Part shown: positions 1 through 8,079 of the stretch, one piece after another
Layout: every line of letters starts with the position of its first letter
How positions within the stretch are numbered: position 1 is the stretch's first letter
DNA from: Bacteriovoracaceae bacterium
GTDB taxonomy: Bacteria > Bdellovibrionota > Bacteriovoracia > Bacteriovoracales > Bacteriovoracaceae
DNA: 19,502 nucleotides
Direction: 5' to 3'
Assembly (NCBI GenBank): GCA_947448095.1
Contig: CANFNN010000019.1
Location: 1 to 19,502 of the forward strand
Program-made: the position numbers and the translations under genes
Notes under the pieces: generated by a model
What the model was told of the DNA's origin: nothing
The model's database searches: none
The model's input: the letters and a program-made list of their open reading frames with translations, nothing else

Positions 1-1217
1 CGCAAAAGAATTTTTAAATTTTTCCCATTCATTTCAAAAGTCGCAAGCTCCCAGCCATGTTGCCCAAAGGTACTTACGTGAGGAAAGTTATCTAAAATAT
101 TTCCAAACGTAATTACTCCCGGATTAATCGTCATCCCTTCAAAAAAAGCTAGGTGAACACCAATGTCAGCACCCGTTGCGTCGGCTGCCATCTTGGCCAT
201 ATTCTCACCCCAACAAGACTTTTGAATCACGGGATGCCCGTCTTCATAACCTGTCAGCTTAATTTCTGACGATCCAATCACTTCATCAAATCGATTATTA
301 AATAAATGGTCTCTGTCGTGCTCAGTTTCCTGAACAAAAAGACTCATATTAGCGTCTTCTTCCATCGGTGAAGCGATATCGATGAGTTTATATTCCACGA
401 CTTCAACTTGATGATTTTCTTTTACGTCAATCAGAAGACTTCCAACCACCAGTCCATGCGAGGCTGCCTGAACAATGGGGATAAGTTTTTTATCGCGGTT
501 TTTCACCATCAAGGCCTGATCTAAACGCTTATGATCATGTCCCCCAACAACGAGATCAATCGCTGTAGAGCTTTGAACAAGGAGTTTATCAAAAGATGTC
601 CCAATGTGAGTCAGAGCAATTACTAAATCTTTACCGGCATCTTTGGCCTTGATGGCCTCTACGTTACCGATTGAAATCGGCTCATTAATATAACCGGGAG
701 TCATCGAGTACTGGAACTCTGGTTCAGCTGTTGTAAGTCCAATGACTCTTATTTTCATTCCGTCTTTTTCAATATCGGCATAAGGCTCAACTAAATCTGT
801 TAATCCCATTTCGGGAGTGCTGACAAGATTGGCGCTAATAATTTTTGTTTGAACATTTGCTCTTCGGATTTGATTGGCAAGGGTCTTTCCACCCATGAGG
901 AAATCGTGATTTCCTACAACGGAAATTTCGGTTTGAAAAATTTCAAGGGCCTTGAGTGAGTTGGCCCCTTCATTCGTGAGATAATAGGAAGTTCCGTCAC
1001 TAAAATCCCCACCATCAAGAATTAGAGTTGGAATATTTTTATTTTTAGACTCAATTTTTAATTGATCGATTTTCGCCTTAATTCGGGCATAGCCCCCACG
1101 ATTGTCTTTATAGCCAGAAAAATAAGAATGAAGGTCATTGGTGTGAATGATGTGCAGAAGCTTGGCGTGAGAGGACACACTAAAAACACACAGAAAGAGG
1201 CACAATAGATTTTTCAT
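1..1217 (-). CDS. 5'-nucleotidase/UshA-family metallophosphatase, exported, C-terminus cut by window edge
   Basis: Reading from ATG at 1217 gives 405 codons with no stop before the window edge, so the 3' end is missing. Residues 1-18 are a Sec signal peptide (MKNLLCLFLCVFSVSSHA). The calcineurin-like metal site is complete: HTNDLH (D28, H30), GGDFSDG (D71), GNHDF (N103, H104), THIG (H204) and GGHDH (H227, H229). From about residue 311 the 5'-nucleotidase C-terminal domain begins (GENMAKMAADATGADIG), but its substrate-binding end lies outside. The family hydrolyses nucleotides or UDP-sugars in the periplasm through a two-metal centre; the substrate here cannot be told. There is no Shine-Dalgarno sequence before the ATG. 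A -10-like hexamer sits six bases upstream, so a leaderless mRNA is possible. The gene diverges from the next one. Confidence 0.93.
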   Translation of the reverse strand, partial: MKNLLCLFLCVFSVSSHAKLLHIIHTNDLHSYFSGYKDNRGGYARIKAKIDQLKIESKNKNIPTLILDGGDFSDGTSYYLTNEGANSLKALEIFQTEISVVGNHDFLMGGKTLANQIRRANVQTKIISANLVSTPEMGLTDLVEPYADIEKDGMKIRVIGLTTAEPEFQYSMTPGYINEPISIGNVEAIKAKDAGKDLVIALTHIGTSFDKLLVQSSTAIDLVVGGHDHKRLDQALMVKNRDKKLIPIVQAASHGLVVGSLLIDVKENHQVEVVEYKLIDIASPMEEDANMSLFVQETEHDRDHLFNNRFDEVIGSSEIKLTGYEDGHPVIQKSCWGENMAKMAADATGADIGVHLAFFEGMTINPGVITFGNILDNFPHVSTFGQHGWELATFEMNGKNLKILL

Positions 1218-1223
1218 AGAGGT

Positions 1224-1229
1224 AGTATT
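1224..1229 (-). promoter_or_regulatory. -10-like box immediately upstream of the 5'-nucleotidase start
   Basis: On the minus strand AATACT (4 of 6 consensus matches) lies six bases before the ATG at 1217, and no Shine-Dalgarno sequence intervenes. TAATAC in the overlapping register is an alternative. No good -35 is visible. This is a weak member of the group of possible leaderless starts in this window. Confidence 0.25.
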
Positions 1230-1315
1230 AGCAAGCCAAATGCCAAAAATGAAGGAGTTTTAGGCCGTTTGGGGCTTCATTTTCTCATCACCTGCCTAAA
1301 CTTTAAACAAGAGGC

Positions 1316-1342
1316 TTGACCCAAATAAACCAAAGTTAAGAT
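1316..1342 (+). promoter_or_regulatory. candidate sigma-70 promoter for the small exported protein
   Basis: TTGACC (1316-1321) is a 5/6 match to the -35 consensus. TAAGAT (1337-1342) is a plausible -10, although the 15-base spacer is short. The AGGAGAG ribosome binding site and ATG follow about 60-70 bases later. Nothing else in the 195-base divergent gap stands out. Confidence 0.3.
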
Positions 1343-1412
1343 GTATTTTTTTCAAACCTAGAAACAAAGGCTTGGCCCCCCTGATACAACCCCCACCAAT
1401 CAGGAGAGAGAA

Positions 1413-1778
1413 ATGAAATTGCTAGGACTTATTTTGGGTTTATTGATCACCGTCCCCCTTTATGCTCAAACGATTAATGTTGAGATGAAGCTTGGTGAAG
1501 TGAATCCTGATGCTACCCAGGCCCGTTTTTTTAAAGGTGAGCCGGCCTATGGGCTTTCAGATGCCTTTGCATCTGTTACTTGCTGGGGCAAAGAGGGTAA
1601 TTCTTTTCATTTAGAAATTGAAAAAGGCGGCAAAGAATATGACGCTCAGTTCGGCTCGACACAGGAATGCAAGGATCTGATCAAAAAGGCGAAAGGCTTC
1701 CTAGGTATGAACTACGGCACCATTCGTTTTATCCTGAACACCAAATCAAAGAAGCTTCTTTCTTTTGAAAGAATCTAG
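1413..1778 (+). CDS. small exported protein of unknown function
   Basis: The 121-residue product starts with a clear Sec signal peptide (about MKLLGLILGLLITVPLYAQ), so the mature protein is about 102 residues in the periplasm or outside. It has two cysteines (about C57 and C86) that could form a disulphide, and it is rich in Lys, Gly and Phe. I do not recognise a family. The start is supported by AGGAGAG at 1402-1408, at good spacing. It precedes the DUF302/multicopper oxidase pair on the same strand but is separated by 134 bases, so cotranscription is uncertain. Confidence 0.8.
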   Translation: MKLLGLILGLLITVPLYAQTINVEMKLGEVNPDATQARFFKGEPAYGLSDAFASVTCWGKEGNSFHLEIEKGGKEYDAQFGSTQECKDLIKKAKGFLGMNYGTIRFILNTKSKKLLSFERI

Positions 1779-1912
1779 ACCTCAGTTAGCCCCGTGCGTG
1801 AGGGGTAAAACGTCTCATTCAGAGAAAAGTTAGGCCCACAAATCGTGGCAAAGCGATTGCAATTCATCTTTAGTCCCAAGGGCCTAAAACGAAACCAGTC
1901 AAGGCAATCATC

Positions 1913-2302
1913 ATGCAAGTGAACTACAAAACAGAAATATCTGGAACTGTCGAAACGGCAGTCATCAAAATTACCGATGCGCTCCTCAAGGAGGGCTTTG
2001 GTGTAATTACACGAATTGATTTGCATACAAAGATCAAAGAGAAGCTCAATAAAACCATTCCTCCGACAGTGATCTTGGGTGCTTGTAATCCTAGTTTGGC
2101 GTATGAAGCTTTTAGCATCAATCCAGATGTGGCGAGCCTTCTTCCCTGCAACGCTGTAGTCAGAGAAATTGTCCCAGGATTAATTTCAGTTGAGCTTGCA
2201 ATCCCCTCGGCCTTAATGAAAATACTGGAAGACAAAAAGCTTATCCAACTAGCGGGTGATGCTGATAGGATTTTGGAAAAAATAATTAAGGATCTGCATT
2301 GA
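1913..2302 (+). CDS. DUF302 domain protein
   Basis: The 129-residue protein covers one DUF302 domain almost entirely. The family signature is clear: ILGACNPSLAYEAF followed by LLPCNAVVRE, with conserved Cys58 and Cys79. There is no signal peptide. DUF302 proteins have no settled function; the two conserved cysteines and frequent placement near redox or metal genes make a metal or redox role possible, which is inference. Its TGA stop overlaps the TTG start of the multicopper oxidase, so the two are almost certainly translated from one mRNA. The ribosome site is weak (AAGG about nine bases before ATG). Confidence 0.88.
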   Translation: MQVNYKTEISGTVETAVIKITDALLKEGFGVITRIDLHTKIKEKLNKTIPPTVILGACNPSLAYEAFSINPDVASLLPCNAVVREIVPGLISVELAIPSALMKILEDKKLIQLAGDADRILEKIIKDLH

Positions 2303-4305
2303 AAATTGCTCTGACCCTTTTTATCGTATTTTTGACATTTGCATTAGAGGCCAAAACCGTTAACTATGAGCTGACTGCCACCAAAGGAAAAATCAACCTC
2401 AGTGGAAAAGCCGAAGTAGATTTTGCTCTGATGCTCAATGGAAATATCCCTGCACCAATTCTAGAATTTACCGAGGGTGACGAAGCCGAGATTGTTGTAA
2501 AGAATATGATTCCAGATGATGAACTCTCGATTCACTGGCATGGAATCCTTTTGGATCCATTGATGGATGGAGTTCCCTATGTAAATACCCCCCCTATCTA
2601 TCCCGGAAAAAGCTTCACCTTTAAATTTAAACTCAGACAAAACGGAACGTACTGGTACCACTCACACACAAATGTTCAGGAACAAAAAGGCATTTTCGGC
2701 GCTATTGTTATCCATCCCAAGATTAAAAAAATAAAATACGACAAAGACCTCGTCGTCGTGTTGAGTGACTGGACGGATGAAAATCCTTCACAGGTTCTTA
2801 AAAACCTCAAAAAAGATGGCGACTACTATCTATATAAAAAAGATACCGTTCGCTCATTGTGGGGAGCCTATCAGGCGCACTCGATGAATAACTATCTCAT
2901 GAATCAATGGACCCGGATGGGTGGAATGGATTTATCAGATGTCGGTTACGACGCCTTTCTTAGTAATGGAAAAAAAGACTCACAAGGACTCGTAGCTAAA
3001 AAAGGCGAAAAGATCCGTCTTCGCATTATTAATGCGGCTGCCTCGTCTTATTTTCATGTCTCGCTTGGTGACTTGCCCATGAATATCATTTCACTCGACG
3101 GAGTCGACAGTAAACCAACTCTCGCCAATGATTTCTTGATTGGGATGGCAGAAACTTTTGATGTTTTGTTCGAAATCCCCGAAGAAAAAAACTATGAACT
3201 CAAGGCGACTGCCCAAGATGGAACGGGATCCACTTCAAGCTGGATTGGCGAAGGTGAAAAGATTCACGCTCCCGCGAGAGCACTGCCTGATCAGTACGCA
3301 TCCATGGATCATGTTCAAATGGATCATGGTGATCATCATAATCACCACTCCTCAATGATAATCCCCTCTTTTTCGGTTAACGATGCCGAAGCCAAAGAGA
3401 CGACAGAGTTTTCGCCCTCTCTCCCGAGGCATGATGTGAAATTAGTTTTAGATGGAAGCATGGAGCGCTACGTTTGGTACATAAATGGCAAGGCGATCCA
3501 TCAAGAAAGAAATATTGTGATTAAGCAAAATGAAGTGATCCGATTTACTTTTGTGAATAAAACCATGATGCATCATCCGATGCATCTGCATGGCCATTTT
3601 TTCCGAGTCCTGAATAAGCACGGCGAAAACTCGCCCTTAAAACATACCGTTGATGTAGCTCCGCACACGACTAAAACTATAGAATTCTATAGTAATGAGC
3701 CTGGTGAGTGGATGCTTCATTGCCACAATCTTTATCATCTCAAAGTTGGGATGGCGCGCGTAGTGAAGTATTCCTCCTTTACGCCAGAGAATGAAATAAA
3801 GCATTTTCAAAAACACGACCCACACCTGCATGACCACCTCTACTACCGAGGAATGCTTGAAGCTGCCACGAATCACACTCAGGCGCAGTTAAATTTGATG
3901 AATACCTGGAATGAATTAGAACTTCGCACTGAACTTCGAAATGATTTTGGCTGGCAAGGTGAAGGTGATGCACTTTATAAGCGCTGGATAGGCCGCTGGT
4001 TAAATCTCATTGTCGGGGGCACACTCGTTAAGCGTGAAGGAGCGGCGGTCGCAGGATTTGGATATGTCCTTCCCTTCTTGTTCCATACCCACACGCTAAT
4101 AGATCACGAAGGCCGAATGCGCTTAGATCTTAACAAGAGATTTCAATGGACCAAAACAATTTATACCAATGCTGAATTCACATTTCGTCAAAAACAAGCA
4201 TCCGAATTTGAGATATCATTGATGTATCAAAAATACTGGGACTGGTCAGCCGGACTCATGCTGACTGAGCACAGTGCAGGACTTGGTGCCCAATATAATT
4301 TTTAG
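2299..4305 (+). CDS. multicopper oxidase (CopA/PcoA-like) with C-terminal CopB-like outer-membrane domain
   Basis: This 668-residue protein begins at TTG 2299, with AAGGA at 2288-2292 and an overlap with the preceding stop. Residues 1-18 form a Sec-type signal without the twin-arginine motif usual for CopA/CueO. Copper ligands are complete: HWHG (H79, H81), HSH (H121, H123), HPMHLHGH (H426, H429, H431) and HCHNLYHLKVGM (H474, C475, H476, H480, M485). A Met/His-rich stretch (336-350) resembles copper-binding loops of CopA and CueO. After the oxidase ends near 490, a His-rich linker (about 499-513) leads to about 150 residues of alternating aromatic/polar strands ending in YNF, resembling CopB in strand order. 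The inferred role is periplasmic Cu(I) oxidation and copper tolerance, tethered to the outer membrane. Confidence 0.93.
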   Translation: MKIALTLFIVFLTFALEAKTVNYELTATKGKINLSGKAEVDFALMLNGNIPAPILEFTEGDEAEIVVKNMIPDDELSIHWHGILLDPLMDGVPYVNTPPIYPGKSFTFKFKLRQNGTYWYHSHTNVQEQKGIFGAIVIHPKIKKIKYDKDLVVVLSDWTDENPSQVLKNLKKDGDYYLYKKDTVRSLWGAYQAHSMNNYLMNQWTRMGGMDLSDVGYDAFLSNGKKDSQGLVAKKGEKIRLRIINAAASSYFHVSLGDLPMNIISLDGVDSKPTLANDFLIGMAETFDVLFEIPEEKNYELKATAQDGTGSTSSWIGEGEKIHAPARALPDQYASMDHVQMDHGDHHNHHSSMIIPSFSVNDAEAKETTEFSPSLPRHDVKLVLDGSMERYVWYINGKAIHQERNIVIKQNEVIRFTFVNKTMMHHPMHLHGHFFRVLNKHGENSPLKHTVDVAPHTTKTIEFYSNEPGEWMLHCHNLYHLKVGMARVVKYSSFTPENEIKHFQKHDPHLHDHLYYRGMLEAATNHTQAQLNLMNTWNELELRTELRNDFGWQGEGDALYKRWIGRWLNLIVGGTLVKREGAAVAGFGYVLPFLFHTHTLIDHEGRMRLDLNKRFQWTKTIYTNAEFTFRQKQASEFEISLMYQKYWDWSAGLMLTEHSAGLGAQYNF

Positions 4306-4416
4306 GTGAGTCAAAAATAAATTATCAAGATTTCTTATGCTTCCTCCATTTGACACCCAAAAAGAAATCAACAAAGCTGTAAAGGATTTGAATGCCTAAA
4401 ACTTTAAAGGAGTTTT

Positions 4417-5040
4417 ATGTCACATCTTTTTCTGCTTATTGTGGCGTCCCTCTTTTCTCTCTCAGCTTTCGCATCAACTGATCAACCCAAACACATTATT
4501 TCTATTGGAACCGACGGGCTTGGTTGGAGTGGTCTCACCACATTTTTTGATTACAACAAGAGCAAGAGCGGAATCAAGGATTCTGAAACCAGCGGAGGAA
4601 GTTTAAAATTAAATTATAATTATGTTTTTGCAAGTCGCGTGATGGTGGGTGGGGACCTATATTTTGATAGTGAAAAGAATATAACCAAATCGGCAAGTGG
4701 CGCCAAAACCACGAATGAAACCACTCTTTCCACTATTGCATTGTCAGTTGGATACAATTTTAATGACGATCTTTTTAAGTCGTGGTGGATAAAAACATTA
4801 ATCGGGGTAGGTTCAGTTCAAACAGAGATTCCTAGTTCGAAAACAGATAATGGAATAAGCTTTATAACGATTGAGGGCGGGAAAAGATTTAGTTTTGCGA
4901 CTTGGGGCCTTCAGAATTTTTCCTATGCTCCCTCAGTGGCAGTGACTTCGGCGGCGTACTCCAAGGATGCCGTGGACAATGGTCTCAATACTTCGACCAC
5001 TGTCCAAATCAACATTCTAAAGTTTGATATTTTGTTTTAG
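4417..5040 (+). CDS. predicted outer-membrane beta-barrel protein
   Basis: The 207-residue product has a signal peptide of about 19 residues ending SAFA. The rest is alternating amphipathic strands rich in Gly, Ser, Thr and aromatics (for example SLKLNYNYVF and TIALSVGYNF), and it ends in Phe (KFDILF), the usual C-terminal mark of barrels inserted by the BAM complex. Its size suggests 8-10 strands. I cannot assign a specific porin family. AAAGGAG lies just before the ATG. It follows the multicopper oxidase by 111 bases and may belong to the same copper-related transcript, but the sequence does not prove that. Its last four bases overlap the end of the convergent HPF gene. Confidence 0.82.
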   Translation: MSHLFLLIVASLFSLSAFASTDQPKHIISIGTDGLGWSGLTTFFDYNKSKSGIKDSETSGGSLKLNYNYVFASRVMVGGDLYFDSEKNITKSASGAKTTNETTLSTIALSVGYNFNDDLFKSWWIKTLIGVGSVQTEIPSSKTDNGISFITIEGGKRFSFATWGLQNFSYAPSVAVTSAAYSKDAVDNGLNTSTTVQINILKFDILF

Positions 5041-5405
5041 AAATCTTCTTCATTTTCGACAGATGTTTCTTCGAAAAGATCTTTCGGACTCGTGCGATCA
5101 GTTAGTTTTCCTGCCATGGAATCAAGAGCACGTAAAAGCTTATCTGAGGCCATCTCAATTGCTTGATGAATCGTATCTGCATGATGACTCACTACGATTG
5201 GTTGATGATGAGAAATGCGTGCCTCTAATAAACAACGTTTATCATTTCCACCAGTTTTTCCTGCATTTTCATCTGAAAGATGAACTTCAATTCGAGTGAT
5301 GGCGACTTTAAATCTGGCAAATGCTTCAGAGAGGCTACTTTGAACGTAACTATTTAGTTCCGCGCTTCCTTCAATGTTATGATCAGTGTTGACTTGAATG
5401 TTCAT
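5037..5405 (-). CDS. HPF/RaiA-family ribosome-associated protein
   Basis: The 122-residue protein matches the short HPF/RaiA (sigma-54 modulation, S30AE) family along most of its length. It starts MNIQVNTDHNIEG, has the central TRIEVHLSDENAGKTGGNDK, then a strand with RCLLEARISHHQP and a helix (HQAIEMASDKLLRALDS). Family members bind the small ribosomal subunit during stress or stationary phase and hibernate or stabilise ribosomes. There is no long C-terminal dimerisation domain; the tail after residue 105 is acidic (EETSVENEEDF). AAGGGGA stands before the ATG, and a perfect TATAAT lies about 32 bases upstream. It is divergent from the lipoprotein at 5582. Confidence 0.9.
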   Translation of the reverse strand: MNIQVNTDHNIEGSAELNSYVQSSLSEAFARFKVAITRIEVHLSDENAGKTGGNDKRCLLEARISHHQPIVVSHHADTIHQAIEMASDKLLRALDSMAGKLTDRTSPKDLFEETSVENEEDF

Positions 5406-5436
5406 GCTGTCCCCTTAGGTTCTTGTTCACGAACTT

Positions 5437-5442
5437 ATTATA
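5437..5442 (-). promoter_or_regulatory. TATAAT -10 box for the HPF/RaiA gene
   Basis: A perfect TATAAT on the minus strand would start transcription near 5430, giving a leader of about 25 bases that contains the AAGGGGA ribosome site. The best -35 at 17-base spacing (TCGCTT) is poor, so a regulated or alternative sigma promoter is possible. GTTCGTGAAC, a small inverted repeat, lies at the expected start of the leader. Confidence 0.45.
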
Positions 5443-5581
5443 TGACCGGCCGATAAGAAAAGCGACTAAACATCATGTTGCAACGATGCATCAAGATGAG
5501 GAATTGAGACAAAAACCAAACCAGTCGGTTGACCAAAATCCCGCTCGCCCCAATAATAATATCTATTTAAAGGAGCCTTGG

Positions 5582-6319
5582 ATGAAATGGATACTTCTGT
5601 CGTTACTAGTTTTTTCTTGCACGAATTTAAGGGTCACTCCTAGTTCAATCAACACTTCAAATAACATTGGGCAGTTGGTGGAATCGAGCGGTGAGCCGAA
5701 GCACTGTGAAAAACTCATGAGTTATAAATACTGCGTTTGGGATCAGGATATTTTTGTTTTCAAAAATGATAAGTATCAAGAAACGATTAAGATCACTCCG
5801 AGTGAAATGAATTTTAAAGTTCTAGTGCTGGCCTATGCTAAGCAGTCCCCCAAAGGGAAAAAAGTTTTCATTCAATCATCTCAAAAAAATATTGAATGGG
5901 AGAAATATGCTCCTATGTTAAAAGCAAGTTTAGTGGCGAATGAAATTCTTGTCGTTGATTCTAAAGAGGCCAGTGATCAAACTCTAACAGTAGATTACGG
6001 AGCTAAAGGCTCTAAAGTGAAAACCGTTTTTAAATCATGGGGTGATAAAAAAGGTAAGAAAAAAGAAATTGAAAACACTCATTTTCTTACGTTGAAAGCC
6101 TTTGATTCAAAAACGTTTAGTGAAGGAGCGAAGCTTAAAGAGGCATGGAAACTTAAGGTCACAAGTGCCGGTCCAACAACTGAAATTTCAAAAGTCATGC
6201 CTGCACTTATCACAGCGGCTTTACCATATTTGTTGGTGGAAGAAAATTCATCAGTGAAAGGTGTAATGAACGAAAACTCTCTGCATATGATTGCCCTGAC
6301 ACATTTTTCTAAGCAATAA
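5582..6319 (+). CDS. putative lipoprotein of unknown function
   Basis: I place the start at ATG 5582 because AAAGGAG (5569-5575) is six bases upstream and the product then begins with a lipoprotein signal (MKWILLSLLVFSC, with the lipidated Cys at 13). The open frame continues upstream to 5423, but that stretch is low-quality coding and hides the signal. The mature protein of about 233 residues is Lys-rich and mixed alpha/beta, with a second cysteine pair near residues 42 and 51. A hydrophobic segment near the end (PALITAALPYLLV) may pack in the core. I recognise no family. A hairpin just after the stop probably ends the transcript. Confidence 0.82.
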   Translation: MKWILLSLLVFSCTNLRVTPSSINTSNNIGQLVESSGEPKHCEKLMSYKYCVWDQDIFVFKNDKYQETIKITPSEMNFKVLVLAYAKQSPKGKKVFIQSSQKNIEWEKYAPMLKASLVANEILVVDSKEASDQTLTVDYGAKGSKVKTVFKSWGDKKGKKKEIENTHFLTLKAFDSKTFSEGAKLKEAWKLKVTSAGPTTEISKVMPALITAALPYLLVEENSSVKGVMNENSLHMIALTHFSKQ

Positions 6320-6329
6320 GATATTTCTT

Positions 6330-6349
6330 CCCCACATGAAAGTGTGGGG
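6330..6349. terminator. hairpin between convergent lipoprotein and GIDE genes
   Basis: CCCCACA (6330-6336) pairs perfectly with TGTGGGG (6343-6349) around a six-base loop. It lies 10 bases after the lipoprotein stop and 2 bases beyond the stop of the minus-strand gene, so it can serve both. The U-tract is weak on either side (CTTTT begins about eight bases after the stem on the plus strand). Confidence 0.6.
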
Positions 6350-6351
6350 AC

Positions 6352-7371
6352 TTACCTTTTGAAAGCTTCAATCAGAAAAAAAATCCCCGAAATAAATAAA
6401 AGTGGCCCCCCAAGAAGCCCTAAGCTAGCCTTGAGCAGGAGCTTCTGACTGAGGTCTTTTTCTGAGTTATGGGATACAAACACTTTTTTCATGCTGAAAA
6501 CGACATCATGATCTTCGACCATCGTAAAAAACAATTTACACTTTTGAAGATAAGAACTTTGATGGGAGAGATTGTAATCAGTAAAAATCTTATTTTGAAT
6601 ATCTTTATGAAGCTGGGTCAATTCAGCAGAATCTAGTTTTGAATTTCCATCTTTGTCATACATCTTCACGATCTCCGGATTTGACTTGGCTTGTTCCAGA
6701 ATGGCCTGAACCTCTTCAGCAACAGGTTTATTTCGGGTACCAAATATATTTGCACCCGAACTTAACCGCGTAGTCTCACTCTCAGGAGGATTAATAGTCC
6801 CACCAAGGACATAAAGAGGGTCGTTAGCTTTAAACACTTTCTCCGACATTCGATAATTGCTTGAAGAAAAAAAACCGGCCTTGTTTTCGATATTGAACAT
6901 TTTGTATTCATGAAGGATTTTTTTTGCACTTGCAGGAAGATCAAAAGATCGGTTATTAAAGTTCACAAGCTTGTCGTGCATTTTTTCCTGAAAGTCGCAA
7001 TGTTCGAGATCTATTGCCGCGAGATGCTCACTCTTATCTTTGATATAAAGAAAGGGACAAGAGTAAAAATAATTAACCGTTACCCACTTTTTATTTTTCC
7101 CACTCCCTCTTTGCTCTTCAATGTGCCAAACAAAGCACACTCCTTTAATTCCAGTTAACGGAGCAGTGATAAAATCTCCCGGAGCACAGACCACTTTCCC
7201 CTGAACCTCAACAAAACTTCCTACAGCAGCAGAGGAAATTTTTGAGGTTGGGATATCACCCATCTTGCGACGGAGTTTTAGCATCTTGAAGCCGTTCCAA
7301 AACCCGTAGGCTCCAAAACCCATAGCAAAAATAGCGGCTTTAATACCATCCGTTTCTGAATTATTACTCAT
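6352..7371 (-). CDS. GIDE-domain membrane protein with EF-hand, partner of LemA
   Basis: The 339-residue protein has a hydrophobic segment near residues 9-28 and another near 315-335. In between lies a domain like the GIDE (MUL1-type) domain: PTSKISSAAVGSFVEVQGKV, then APLTGIKGVCFVWHIEE, then LYIKD, and a loop FFSSSNYRMSE. A canonical EF-hand loop sits at D239-E250 (ligands D239, D241, N243, D247, E250), so calcium binding is expected. No RING finger is visible: there are no CxxC pairs, unlike eukaryotic MUL1. Bacterial GIDE proteins are often encoded beside LemA, and here the ATG overlaps the lemA stop (ATGA), indicating coupled translation. The function is unknown; an envelope-related scaffold is inference. 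Confidence 0.85.
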   Translation of the reverse strand: MSNNSETDGIKAAIFAMGFGAYGFWNGFKMLKLRRKMGDIPTSKISSAAVGSFVEVQGKVVCAPGDFITAPLTGIKGVCFVWHIEEQRGSGKNKKWVTVNYFYSCPFLYIKDKSEHLAAIDLEHCDFQEKMHDKLVNFNNRSFDLPASAKKILHEYKMFNIENKAGFFSSSNYRMSEKVFKANDPLYVLGGTINPPESETTRLSSGANIFGTRNKPVAEEVQAILEQAKSNPEIVKMYDKDGNSKLDSAELTQLHKDIQNKIFTDYNLSHQSSYLQKCKLFFTMVEDHDVVFSMKKVFVSHNSEKDLSQKLLLKASLGLLGGPLLFISGIFFLIEAFKR

Positions 7372-7949
7372 TCGCGGCGACGTTTAATCGTTAAATCGGG
7401 AACCACTTTTTCTTCTGATTTTACTTCAAACATTTGCTTTCGTTTGTATCCTAAGCGGTTTGCAAAAAAGACATCTGGAATTTGTTGGATTCTAGTATTG
7501 AAGACGTTTACCGAATCATTATAAAACTCTCTTCGGTCGGCCAGAGCTTCTTCCAAACTTGAAAGCCTTGTTTGAATTTGCATGAAATTAGTATTGGCCT
7601 TGAGTTCGGGATAGGCCTCGCCAACGGCAAGTAAGCCTTTAATCCCGGCCGTGACTTCGTTAAAGCCCGCAGCTTTTTCTTTCACATCCCGCCCCTGAAC
7701 CATTTTTTCTCTTGCGGACATAATTTTTTCAATCATCTCTGCTTCGTAATCGACATACTGCTCACATAGTTTTATCAGTTGAGGCAACTCATCATAGCGC
7801 TGCTTTAAAATGACATCAATATTTGCCCAGGACTTATTCACATTCTCACTCACCGCTAATAAAGCGTTATAAATTTGAATGCCGATAACAATGACTGCTA
7901 CAAGCATGAAGGCAATAAAAACCACTGCGCCGATTGCGATAAATTCCAT
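7368..7949 (-). CDS. lemA: LemA family protein
   Basis: Start ATG 7949 is chosen over the longer frame to 7982 because AAAGGA lies seven bases upstream and the product then begins with the usual LemA N-terminal membrane anchor (MEFIAIGAVVFIAFMLVAVI). The 193 residues show the family pattern: YNALLAVSENVNKSWANIDVILKQRYDELPQL, then AREKM, NEVTAGIKGLLAVGEAYPELKAN, FMQIQTRLSSLEEALADRREFYN, and NTRIQQIPD. LemA proteins are anchored helical bundles of unsettled role. The gene overlaps the GIDE gene by four bases, so the two form an operon. Confidence 0.93.
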   Translation of the reverse strand: MEFIAIGAVVFIAFMLVAVIVIGIQIYNALLAVSENVNKSWANIDVILKQRYDELPQLIKLCEQYVDYEAEMIEKIMSAREKMVQGRDVKEKAAGFNEVTAGIKGLLAVGEAYPELKANTNFMQIQTRLSSLEEALADRREFYNDSVNVFNTRIQQIPDVFFANRLGYKRKQMFEVKSEEKVVPDLTIKRRRE

Positions 7950-8020
7950 TAGACATCCTTTGATCACATTCTTTCGGCACAAGTGCTTAGAATCTTTAAA
8001 TCCTTAGCTCAAAAGGTGGC

Positions 8021-8035
8021 GGACAGAATTTGTCC
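8021..8035. promoter_or_regulatory. small inverted repeat in the lemA / HicB-like divergent region
   Basis: GGACA (8021-8025) and TGTCC (8031-8035) are perfect inverted arms around GAATT. The element is located between the divergent lemA and HicB-like genes, where an operator could act on both. The arms are only five bases, so chance is a real alternative. Confidence 0.25.
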
Positions 8036-8079
8036 AACTAATCTTTTAGACTTCAGAAATGGGATGCCAAAATAAAAAA

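Noticed and set aside
4350..4355. TTGACA as a -35 for the outer-membrane protein gene
   Set aside because: No acceptable -10 is found 16-18 bases downstream, so the hexamer alone is not enough.
4337..4390. 17-codon frame before the outer-membrane protein
   Set aside because: It has no ribosome site and no conserved feature, and its length is easily reached by chance.
5423..5581. N-terminal extension of the lipoprotein frame back to 5423
   Set aside because: The extension has no family-like or signal sequence, lacks a ribosome site and would hide a clear lipoprotein signal that starts at 5582 with AAAGGAG upstream.
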